From the NCBI GenBank assembly GCA_021851465.1, contig JAJZDL010000014.1, forward strand, positions 1 to 23,244: a stretch of DNA of 23,244 nucleotides, read 5' to 3'. The DNA comes from Acidobacteriota bacterium (GTDB lineage Bacteria > Acidobacteriota > Terriglobia > Terriglobales > Acidobacteriaceae). Numbering within the stretch: position 1 is the first letter of the stretch; every line of letters starts with the position of its first letter. This document shows positions 8,021 through 14,074 of this stretch, in pieces. Below the pieces are notes generated by a model. The model was not told the origin of the DNA. It made no database searches and worked only from the letters and a program-made list of their open reading frames with translations. The position numbers and the translations under genes are program-made.

Positions 8021-8052
8021 CTTGTCATTCTGAGCGCAGCGAAGAATCTTCG
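8021..8052 (+). repeat. Dispersed repeat, copy 2 (GTCATTCTGAGCG subtype)
   Basis: CTTGTCATTCTGAGCGCAGC followed by GAAGAATCTTCGC. This is the fullest example in the window of the motif shared by all copies (GTCATTC, an AGCG pair, GAATC). It matches, in reverse, the GATTCCC and CTCAGGATGAC parts of the element at 13150-13254. Confidence 0.65.
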
Positions 8053-8139
8053 CATTGGCTCTTGTTGTTGCCTGTTCGTTTGTTTGCCATTCCACGACGC
8101 CTTTTGTCATTCCAGCGTAGCGGAGGAATCCGCTTCTCG
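8052..8139 (+). repeat. Dispersed repeat, copy 3 (double unit)
   Basis: CATTGGCTCTTGTTGTTGCC leads into a partial unit (TTTGCCATTCCACGACG) and then a full one, TTTGTCATTCCAGCGTAGCG with GAGGAATCCGCTTCTCGC. It is nearly the same as copy 1 at 6885-6948, but with an extra half unit, as expected from slippage or nested insertion. It ends 19 bases before the ffh start codon. Confidence 0.65.
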
Positions 8140-8158
8140 CTGCTAAACTGAACGTAGT

Positions 8159-9547
8159 ATGTTCGAGACCCTAAGCGACAAACTCCAGCGTTCCTTCAAG
8201 GCCCTGCGCGGCCAGGGCACCATCACCGACGAGAACATCGGCGAGGCGATGCGCGAGATCCGCCTCGCCCTCATCGAGGCCGACGTCAGCCTCTCCGTCG
8301 TCACCGAGCTGGTCGAGCACATCCGCGTCCGTGCGCTGGGCACGCAGGTGACCACCGCTCTCTCTCCCTCGGAGCAGATCGTCAAGATCGTCCACGACGA
8401 GCTGATCGCGATCCTGGGCAAGGACACGGCGCGCTTCCGCACCAGCTCGCAGCCGCCCAGCGTGGTGCTGATGGCCGGGCTGCAAGGCGGCGGTAAGACG
8501 ACCACCTCGGCGAAGCTCGCGGGCTGGTTGAAGAAGGCCGGCCATCGACCCATGCTGGTCTCGGTCGATGTCTACCGTCCCGCCGCGCGCGAACAGTTGC
8601 GCATCGTTGCGCAGTCCATCGGTGCAAGTCTCTACGAGGGAAAGCTCGATCCCGCCGCGACGCACGGCACCGACGACGTTCTGCGCCTGGCGAAGGAGGC
8701 GCGACGCGACGCCGCCAGCTTCGGCTGCGACATTCTCATCGTCGATACCGCAGGCCGCAACCAGATCGCCGCCGACCTGATGGAGGAGATGGCCGCGCTC
8801 AAGAAGCTGCTCAACCCCAGCGAGATCCTCTTTGTTGCCGACGCCATGACTGGGCAGGACGCGGTGAAGTCGGCGAAGGCGTTTCACGATCTGCTGGCGC
8901 TGACCGGCGTCATCCTCACCAAGATGGACGGCGACGCGCGCGGCGGCGCAGCCCTCTCCATCCGCCACGTCACTGGAGCGCCGATCAAGTTTTTGGGAAC
9001 AGGCGAGAAGGTGGACGCCTTTGAGCCCTTCCATCCCGACCGCATCGTCGGGCGCATCCTCGGCATGGGCGACATCGCCACACTTTTAGAGCGCGCCGAG
9101 GAGAAACTCGACCGCGGCAAGGCCGAGCAGTTCGCCAAGAAGGCCCTCTCCGGCGACGGCTTCTCCCTCGACGACTTCCGCGAGCAGCTCCGTCAGATCA
9201 AAAAAATGGGGTCCATGAAGTCCATCATGAAGATGCTGCCCTCTGTCGGCCCCTTCGCCGGCATGGCGCAGGCCGTCGAGAACGTGGATGAGGGCCAGTT
9301 CAACCGCATCGAGGTGATTATCGACTCGATGACCGCCAAGGAACGCCGCGACCACGAGATCATCAACGGCAGCCGCCGCAAACGCATCGCCCGCGGCTCC
9401 GGCACCACGGTACAGGAGGTCAACAACCTCCTCCGGCAGTACGCGCAGATGCGAAAGATGTTCAAGTCCATGGGCGGTGGAACCGGCATGAAAGCCCAAC
9501 AGCGCATGATGCAGCAGATGCAACCCAAACAACGCTTCGGCAGATAG
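8159..9547 (+). CDS. ffh: Signal recognition particle protein Ffh (SRP54)
   Basis: This is the GTPase that binds 4.5S RNA and signal sequences of nascent membrane proteins and delivers them with FtsY to the Sec translocon. The 462 residues match the family length. The N domain (about 1-95) includes the ALLEADV-like ALIEADVSLSVV. The G domain has GLQGGGKTTT (G1, 107-116), DVYRPAAREQL, DTAGR (G3, 196-200), TKMDGDARGGAALS (G4 and its neighbour, 254-267) and the GEKVDAFEPFHPDR linker. The M domain (about 325-462) ends with Met-rich helices and the RNA-binding GSRRKRIARGSG region. ATG 8159 gives the standard N-terminus, though no strong Shine-Dalgarno is visible. No 4.5S RNA gene was found nearby, and downstream lies genomic debris rather than the common rpsP-rimM-trmD cluster. 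Confidence 0.97.
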   Translation: MFETLSDKLQRSFKALRGQGTITDENIGEAMREIRLALIEADVSLSVVTELVEHIRVRALGTQVTTALSPSEQIVKIVHDELIAILGKDTARFRTSSQPPSVVLMAGLQGGGKTTTSAKLAGWLKKAGHRPMLVSVDVYRPAAREQLRIVAQSIGASLYEGKLDPAATHGTDDVLRLAKEARRDAASFGCDILIVDTAGRNQIAADLMEEMAALKKLLNPSEILFVADAMTGQDAVKSAKAFHDLLALTGVILTKMDGDARGGAALSIRHVTGAPIKFLGTGEKVDAFEPFHPDRIVGRILGMGDIATLLERAEEKLDRGKAEQFAKKALSGDGFSLDDFREQLRQIKKMGSMKSIMKMLPSVGPFAGMAQAVENVDEGQFNRIEVIIDSMTAKERRDHEIINGSRRKRIARGSGTTVQEVNNLLRQYAQMRKMFKSMGGGTGMKAQQRMMQQMQPKQRFGR

Positions 9548-9605
9548 AACTGCTTTCGTCGCTTGCCGGGAGTGCGATCGGTGGCTCAACGAAAGAACGA
9601 TATAG

Positions 9606-9803
9606 GCAACGTACTTCGACCTAGAGGAGCACGCGCCGGAGATGGCCGGGCTGGTGCCGATCGCGGCGTCGGCGCGGATGGCGGGCGATGGGCGCGGGAC
9701 GGTGGGAGTGATCGGGCCGAAGCGGATGCACTACGAGAACACCATGAACGCGGTGAGCTACATCGCGCAGGTCTTCGAGCGGATGCTGCACCCTCCGGCG
9801 TAA
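9606..9803 (+). pseudogene. hrcA: C-terminal relic of heat-shock repressor HrcA
   Basis: A frame open from 9606 to TAA 9801-9803 reads like the last ~65 residues of HrcA, the repressor that binds CIRCE operators in front of groE and dnaK. The key stretch is GTVGVIGPKRMHYENTMNAV followed by SYIAQVFERML, matching the conserved HrcA C-terminus (GxLGVIGPxRMxY...V.Y.A). The winged-helix DNA-binding domain and most of the GAF-like domain (about 270 residues) are missing, and a TAG closes the frame at 9603. It is therefore a dead fragment. It follows ffh by about 60 bases on the same strand and marks the edge of the restriction island. The functional copy must be elsewhere. Confidence 0.6.
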
Positions 9804-9934
9804 GGCGAAGGTTTTGGCGGACTGGCGGGTTTATTCTGTCTGGATTTACTTGTTTGCAATTTTACTTGACGAGATTTTGGGGAAGGGTTCGCGCGATGAA
9901 TTGGGTGCCCGGCGACCGGCGGTTGCCATCGGTT
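9804..9934. other. Short debris region between the HrcA relic and the endonuclease relic
   Basis: I see no gene, repeat or strong hairpin here. It separates two gene relics on opposite strands (HrcA C-terminus, plus; BsuBI/PstI-type endonuclease C-terminus, minus), so it probably contains the old junction of the island. Confidence 0.3.
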
Positions 9935-10138
9935 TCAGTGAGGCCCTAGATACCTTGCTCCGTTAAAGTGGATTAGATGTGTGGGAGCGTCAGCCACCCA
10001 AACCTCAGTCTCCCAGGCGATTTCGGCGAGGTAGCGAGTCATCAATCCCCGTGACGGGAACGCGGTGACAAATACAAGACCTGCCGTTGAGCTTGAGAAC
10101 AGCTTGACCAATTCGCTATGAAGCCCTGGAACCGAAGA
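9935..10138 (-). pseudogene. C-terminal relic of a second BsuBI/PstI-type restriction endonuclease
   Basis: On the minus strand a frame open from a TAG at 10139-10141 to TGA 9935-9937 reads GLHSELVKLF, then GLVFVTAFPSRGLMTRYLAE, then IAWETEVWVADAPTHLIHFN, and ends GARYLGPH. This is the conserved C-terminus of the BsuBI/PstI endonuclease family. It aligns with the end of the intact endonuclease at 10602-11642 (ISWETEVWLADSPDHLIHFN, GVRYLGPH). The nucleotide sequences differ at many positions, so it is a diverged relative, not a recent copy. About 65 of some 320 residues remain and the PD-(D/E)xK catalytic core is gone. It overlaps the 3' end of vsr by about 20 bases. Confidence 0.75.
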
Positions 10139-10571
10139 CTATGGCGTCGCCCGACGCCTGGCTGTTGGTCGAGAAAAACATCGAGATGCGAAGGGCCGCT
10201 GCTGGATTCTTCTCTATCTCGCACTCCCAGACGGTCAGCGATTTCCAGCCTAAGCGGGCTAAATCAAGCTTGGCGCGGCGGTCCCGATCCTCGTTTCGCT
10301 TCAGTTTTGGAACCCAGTATTCCCGCCGGGTGGCAGGCACAATTCCCGCTCCGCACCGGGAGTGCTGATGCCAGAAGCAGCCGTGTACAAATATCACCTT
10401 GCGTCTGGCGGGAAAGACAATGTCGGGGCTGCCGGGCAGCTTGCTGCTGTGGATTCGGAAGCGATAGCCAGCACGGTGCAGCAGCGAGCGCAGCGCTTTT
10501 TCCGGCTTTGTGTCCTTGCTGCGGATACGGCGCATATTCTCGCTGCGTCGAATTGGGTCGAGGGCACCCAT
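10116..10571 (-). CDS. vsr: Very short patch repair endonuclease Vsr
   Basis: Vsr nicks next to T in T:G mismatches that arise when 5-methylcytosine deaminates, starting repair back to C:G. The 151 residues (E. coli Vsr is 156) carry the family signatures: SENMRRIRSKDTKPE (Asp20, Mg-binding region), GYRFRIHSSKLPGSPDIVFP with catalytic Asp50, the zinc and active-site motif KVIFVHGCFWHQH (His63, His68), EYWVPKLKRNEDRDRR and GWKSLTVWECE. The last ~25 residues (from about 127) look unlike other Vsr proteins and lie beside the older endonuclease relic, so the tail may be altered by the junction. It is the third intact gene of the operon, 30 bases after the restriction gene, as expected for a partner of the C5-methyltransferase. 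Confidence 0.92.
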   Translation of the reverse strand: MGALDPIRRSENMRRIRSKDTKPEKALRSLLHRAGYRFRIHSSKLPGSPDIVFPARRKVIFVHGCFWHQHSRCGAGIVPATRREYWVPKLKRNEDRDRRAKLDLARLGWKSLTVWECEIEKNPAAALRISMFFSTNSQASGDAIVFGSRAS

Positions 10572-10601
10572 ATGCTCGTCAAACGGAGTCTTCGCGGAGG
10601 C

Positions 10602-11642
10602 TCATCCACGTTCGGGTGCAGGATGAGGTCCAAGATAACGGACGCCGTTGAAGTGAATCAGATGGTCGGGCGAATCTGCAAGCCAGACTTCTGTTTCCCA
10701 ACTTATGTCGAAGACCCAGCGTCTGAATTCCTTTCGGGTAGCGAACACACTTACAAAGACTTTTGGAAGCGGGCATCCGGCGGTAAACTCCTCAAGAGCG
10801 AGGTGGCGCAGCTTAGAGACGGGATTGGAGGAGTGGACCGCCTCAATCAGGAGGAGCCATTGGTTCTTCGTATCCAACACGACAATATCGGGAAGCATGT
10901 CGTGCGCGATCTGATTCAAACCGAGCTTCTTCAGTCCCTCCGCGTCAACGTGAAGATACTTTTTGGACGCATCTCCGATGTATAGCACGTTCGCATCAGG
11001 GGCGAATCTCGGGATGAAGAGTTCCAAAATCGCCTTTTGCAGAGCGTTGTGCTCGCCCTTGGTAAGTTCGATCAGGTTGCCATCCGGCAGTCGTGCTCCG
11101 ATTTTGAGCGGACGTCGTCGTTCCATTCGCTCTTCGAGCGACCCCATTCGTTCAAGAAAGCGGGCAACTTCGACCGGTGCCTGCGGCGAGCCAAATGACC
11201 GTAACAGGGCACCCGCTTCCGGGTGGACAGCATAGCTGCGCGTTGGATTGTTCTGGTTGGCGTTAGGGTGTCCCGCACTTGCCACTGCAATACCGGCAAG
11301 TAGCAAGGGTTCAAGGTCAGCCCTTCGGATGTCGTCGTATGAGCCGGACGATATCCGCTGTTTCCAGAACTTATTCTGAAAGTTGATGATCTGCCGTGAG
11401 GTAAGTCTCCAATTCGCACCATCACCATGGATAGCCGCTTCGCTCCACGGGGTTCCGGGTTTCATATTAGCAATGGACAGCAATGCGAGGGCGATACGAT
11501 CCTTGCCGATAGCGGTCAATGATCCCACTGGTACGCCCGCATTTAGGAGCAGAGCCAATGCCTCATTGACCTTGCGTCCTGCGAGCGACTTTGTTCCGGC
11601 CAGAATCCGTCGTTTGTGCCGCGGCTTCTTGCTGCCTGCCAT
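10602..11642 (-). CDS. Type II restriction endonuclease, BsuBI/PstI family
   Basis: This 346-residue protein matches the BsuBI/PstI endonuclease family, whose founders cut CTGCAG. The N-terminal helical domain (about 23-165) includes GSYDDIRRADLEPLLLAG and NNPTRSYAV. The catalytic domain begins with GEHNALQKAILELFIPRF and VLYIGDASKKY and carries the PD-(D/E)xK-type core PDIVVLDTKNQWLLLIEAV (Asp252, Glu267). It closes with VFVSVFATRKEF, ISWETEVWLADSPDHLIHFN and GVRYLGPH. All parts are present and the gene looks functional. It starts 7 bases after the cytosine methyltransferase stop, so they are co-transcribed. The family's usual partner is an N6-adenine methyltransferase, so pairing with a C5-methyltransferase is unusual. 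The recognition site is not certain. Confidence 0.87.
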   Translation of the reverse strand: MAGSKKPRHKRRILAGTKSLAGRKVNEALALLLNAGVPVGSLTAIGKDRIALALLSIANMKPGTPWSEAAIHGDGANWRLTSRQIINFQNKFWKQRISSGSYDDIRRADLEPLLLAGIAVASAGHPNANQNNPTRSYAVHPEAGALLRSFGSPQAPVEVARFLERMGSLEERMERRRPLKIGARLPDGNLIELTKGEHNALQKAILELFIPRFAPDANVLYIGDASKKYLHVDAEGLKKLGLNQIAHDMLPDIVVLDTKNQWLLLIEAVHSSNPVSKLRHLALEEFTAGCPLPKVFVSVFATRKEFRRWVFDISWETEVWLADSPDHLIHFNGVRYLGPHPAPERG

Positions 11643-11649
11643 ATTTCAC

Positions 11650-12708
11650 CTATGCATACAGTCTGATTTGCTCGTCAAGCTCATTCATTTGTCTTATTCG
11701 AATTTCCGATAGATCGGGGAGCGATATGGCGTCTAGTGCCGCTTTGCCGATTGCCTTTGCGAATAGGGGCGCCACCGCATTGCCAATCTGCTCGAATCTC
11801 TTGGCTTCCGGGCCGCTGAAGGTGAACCAGTCGGGGAAGCTCTGCAGCCTTGCTCCTTCTCTCTCTGTGAGCATGCGCCTCCTGCCGTCGGGCATCTTGA
11901 TTCGCAACATGTCCGCGGTTGCGGCGGCAAGATTTCTACATGTGACGGTTCGACTCGGTCGTTCCATACTCAGGTCGCGAGGATTGATACATTTCGACTT
12001 TGCTTCATAGGTGGCTACGTACTTATCCATTGATTCAGTCAAGAATCTGAATGGTTCTCCGTCCTGCATCGTGGCACCCGCGAGGGCCTGGCCAACTGTA
12101 ACCTGGCCGTGGGTACTGTTAGGGGCCGGGAAGTTCCATTCTTTGCGGTGCGCAACGACAACGAGCCGCTCCCGGTTCTGCGGAACACGGAAGTCGACAG
12201 CATTGAGTAGGCGCCAAGATATCGCGTATCCCAAGTCGCGCATCTCTGTGCGGATTAGCTCAAAGTATTCGCGATTTCGATAGAGCATTCCTCTTACGTT
12301 CTCGAAGATCGCCAGTTTCGGCTCATATCTCCGCATCGCACTGAGGAACGCGGGAAACCCATCACGGTCGTCGAGCTTTCCTCGCTGGCTTCCGACGACG
12401 CTAAAAGGCTGGCAAGGCGGGCCACCGATAATGATGTCCACATGACGATCATGTACCAGTTCCATATTCGGCTTCAGGAATAGTTGATGACACTTGCCGG
12501 AGAGATTGCCGTTGTAGGTTGAGCAGGCATCCTGATCCATCTCGAAACCGATGGTGTCGAAGCCTGCCGCCTCAAAGCCAAGAGCGAGGCCGCCACACCC
12601 AGAGAAGAGATCCAGAGCGAGCGGGCGCGGCGAGCGAGCAACGGTCTGTTGGGGGAACTCAGCCTTAAGCAGCAAAGCGTAGTCGAATTCGCTAGAGTCT
12701 CTGTTCAC
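11650..12708 (-). CDS. DNA (cytosine-5-)-methyltransferase, restriction-modification type
   Basis: The enzyme transfers a methyl group from S-adenosylmethionine to cytosine C5 and should protect host DNA from the neighbouring endonuclease. The 352 residues show the C5-MTase motifs in order: I LDLFSGCGGLALGFEAAGF (32-50), IV GGPPCQPFS with catalytic Cys99, VI ENV (136-138), VIII QNRERL (177-182), IX RPSRTVTCRNL (250-260) and X FEQIGNAVAPLFAKAIGKAA (305-324). The target-recognition region between VIII and IX is short, about 65 residues, so a short specific site is likely. The start is GTG 12708, preceded by AGGGGGG. It overlaps the truncated adenine methyltransferase frame by 17 bases and heads the cassette with the endonuclease and vsr downstream. 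CTGCAG sites occur in the window (11842, 15002, 15502), including one in this gene. Confidence 0.93.
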   Translation of the reverse strand: MNRDSSEFDYALLLKAEFPQQTVARSPRPLALDLFSGCGGLALGFEAAGFDTIGFEMDQDACSTYNGNLSGKCHQLFLKPNMELVHDRHVDIIIGGPPCQPFSVVGSQRGKLDDRDGFPAFLSAMRRYEPKLAIFENVRGMLYRNREYFELIRTEMRDLGYAISWRLLNAVDFRVPQNRERLVVVAHRKEWNFPAPNSTHGQVTVGQALAGATMQDGEPFRFLTESMDKYVATYEAKSKCINPRDLSMERPSRTVTCRNLAAATADMLRIKMPDGRRRMLTEREGARLQSFPDWFTFSGPEAKRFEQIGNAVAPLFAKAIGKAALDAISLPDLSEIRIRQMNELDEQIRLYA

Positions 12709-13042
12709 TGGCCCCCCCTAACATTATCAACATTAGCCTGCGGCAGCTTGACAATATCTGGCGCGCCCTCCAACGCTCTATAAACGCACCCGTCAAAGCA
12801 CCAAGCCCAGCGCCCGGATCGAGGAGGCGGCAGGATTCAAAGGTTTTTTTTGTAAATAAGGAGGCCATGAATTGCGCGATCGAATATGGAGTCAGAAACT
12901 GACCAAGTGCCGATTTTTGCTCTCGGTTCGTAGACAAGCCCATCGTCAACCGACCAACATCAAAATGCTCGGTGTTTTGCATACTCGTCGAGTTATCCAA
13001 AACTTTCATCGATATCCAAGTGTAACGAATCCGACCTTGCAA
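12692..13042 (-). pseudogene. N-terminal relic of an N6-adenine DNA methyltransferase
   Basis: The frame (starts possible at 13042, 13009 or 12982) reads like the beginning of the adenine methyltransferases that accompany BsuBI/PstI-type endonucleases: REQKSALGQFLTPYSIAQFM followed by ASLF and the SAM-binding motif I in RLLDPGAGLGALTGAFIERW. Homology stops at about 12765. The remaining 25 residues are unrelated and run into the C5-methyltransferase. The catalytic NPPY-type motif IV and the target-recognition region are absent, so the product cannot methylate. About 90 of some 500 residues survive. Its promoter may now drive the C5-methyltransferase operon, since the GTG of that gene overlaps this frame's end. 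Confidence 0.7.
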
Positions 13043-13286
13043 CGCGACAAATCGTCAGATGTCAGTAACGCCGCTGTCGGTGGGGGTGAAGAACAATGCG
13101 CTGGGGACGCGGCCGTAAGGGGGACTCTCCGACGGGCGCATGGCAACGGGAAAGCAGATTCCCTTCGGGAATGACAAGCAAAAGGACAACCGCAGGTCCT
13201 TCGACTGCGCGACTCACGATGAGGCCGAGAGTTCCTCCGCTCAGGATGACGGTATTTTGCGGGTGGCGCGGGTATACTGCATCTGC
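13043..13286. other. Intergenic region between the restriction operon and dedA
   Basis: This region must carry the promoter of the minus-strand restriction operon on its left and that of dedA on its right. About half of it is the inverted dispersed repeat at 13150-13254. Plus-strand codons upstream of 13287 run through the repeat and do not encode a signal or membrane segment, so they are not counted as coding. Confidence 0.45.
13150..13254 (-). repeat. Dispersed repeat, copy 4 (inverted)
   Basis: On the minus strand it reads GTCATCCTGAGCGGAGGAAC, then about 55 bases including GTCGCGCAGTCGAAGGACC, then CTTGTCATTCCCGAAGGGAA with TCT. Both ends carry the GTCAT(T/C)C...GAA unit seen at 8021-8139, here in the opposite orientation. 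GATTCCCTTCGGGAATGAC contains a small perfect hairpin (TTCCC, TTCGGGAA). It sits directly upstream of dedA. Confidence 0.6.
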
Positions 13287-13937
13287 ATGGGTGAGAAGAT
13301 CATTGGGTTGCTGGTTGGGGTGGTTGCGGGCGGCGGGTACGCTGGCGTTGTGCTGCTGATGGCGGTGCAGTCGGCGTGCATCCCGATTCCGAGCGAGGTC
13401 ATTATGCCGCTGGCGGGCGTGGCGTTGGTGCATACGCTGGGGCAGACGCAGATGCAGGTGCAGATGCAGCTTGTGCTGCTGGCGTCGCTGGCGTCGCTGG
13501 CGTCGAACCTGGGGTCGATTCCGGCGTACTGGGTGGGGGCGCGCGGCGGGCGGCCGATGGTGGAGCGCTATGGGAGATGGCTGCTGCTGAGCCGGCGCGA
13601 TCTGGACCGCGTGGACCATTTCTTTGCGCGCCATGGGTCGATCGCGGTGCTGGTGGGGCGGATGCTGCCGATCGTGCGCACGTTCATCGCGTTTCCGGCT
13701 GGGGTGGCGAAGATGAACCAGGCGCGGTTCCATATCTATACGTTTGCGGGGTCGTGGCCGTGGTGCTATGCGCTGGCGTACATCGGGATGCGGCTGGGCG
13801 CGTCGTGGAACAGCGATCCGCGCTTCAAGGAGATATTCCACCGCTTCCATTTGGGGGTGGAGGCCGTGCTGGCGGGGGGGGGTGTGTGGTTCGTCGTGTC
13901 GCACTGGAAGAACAGGATGCGCAGCGAGGCGGGCTGA
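13287..13937 (+). CDS. DedA family inner-membrane protein
   Basis: The 216 residues from ATG 13287 match the DedA (SNARE-associated, VTT-domain) family of inner-membrane proteins. Recent members are linked to undecaprenyl-phosphate or phospholipid flipping and to membrane homeostasis. Signatures are the re-entrant motif SACIPIPSEVIMPLAG (29-44, with Glu37), and HGSIAVLVGRMLPIVRTFIA with PAGVAKMNQARFHIY (117-151), containing the conserved Arg125 and Arg131. Four to five hydrophobic segments are visible. The loop at 53-72 has small repeats (QMQVQMQ and ASLASLASLAS, from a tandem GCGTCGCTG). A run of nine G at 13874-13882 near the 3' end is a possible slippage site. Exact substrate unknown. Confidence 0.88.
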   Translation: MGEKIIGLLVGVVAGGGYAGVVLLMAVQSACIPIPSEVIMPLAGVALVHTLGQTQMQVQMQLVLLASLASLASNLGSIPAYWVGARGGRPMVERYGRWLLLSRRDLDRVDHFFARHGSIAVLVGRMLPIVRTFIAFPAGVAKMNQARFHIYTFAGSWPWCYALAYIGMRLGASWNSDPRFKEIFHRFHLGVEAVLAGGGVWFVVSHWKNRMRSEAG

Positions 13938-14074
13938 GCGGTGGAGCCTGCGCGAGGGAGACGGAGCCGCGTGCTGGCGCAAAGGACTATACTGAAGATT
14001 CCGACAGAACGGAAGAAGCGCGACAGAACGGAAGAGACTCAACCATATTGCAGGACAGAAAGGGAATGCGAAGC
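13938..14074 (+). promoter_or_regulatory. ino1 leader with a 15-bp direct repeat
   Basis: The 137-base gap before the inositol-phosphate synthase contains CGACAGAACGGAAGA twice (14002-14016 and 14021-14035), 19 bases apart, that is nearly two helical turns. Such spacing could suit a dimeric regulator, but no known operator is recognised. AAAGGGA at 14059-14065 lies 9 bases before ATG 14075 and serves as ribosome binding site. Confidence 0.35.

Larger units (their letters stand above)
7876..8158. other. Intergenic region between the barrel gene and ffh, mostly repeats
   Basis: There is no gene here. Three repeat-family units lie at 8021-8139 and abut the ffh start. A weak imperfect inverted repeat (GGGACGC near 7883 with GCGTCC near 7908) could stop transcription of the barrel gene, but it has no T-run. 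The ffh promoter must lie in or beside the repeats. Confidence 0.5.

Noticed and set aside
13874..13882. Phase-variable G-run in dedA
   Set aside because: Nine G near the 3' end could slip, but DedA genes are not known for phase variation and the effect would be limited to the tail. There is no supporting evidence.
13376..14074. Large upstream extension of the ino1 frame
   Set aside because: It overlaps dedA in another frame and is Gly/Ala/Arg low-complexity. The Ino1 family starts at about 14075, where a ribosome binding site is present.
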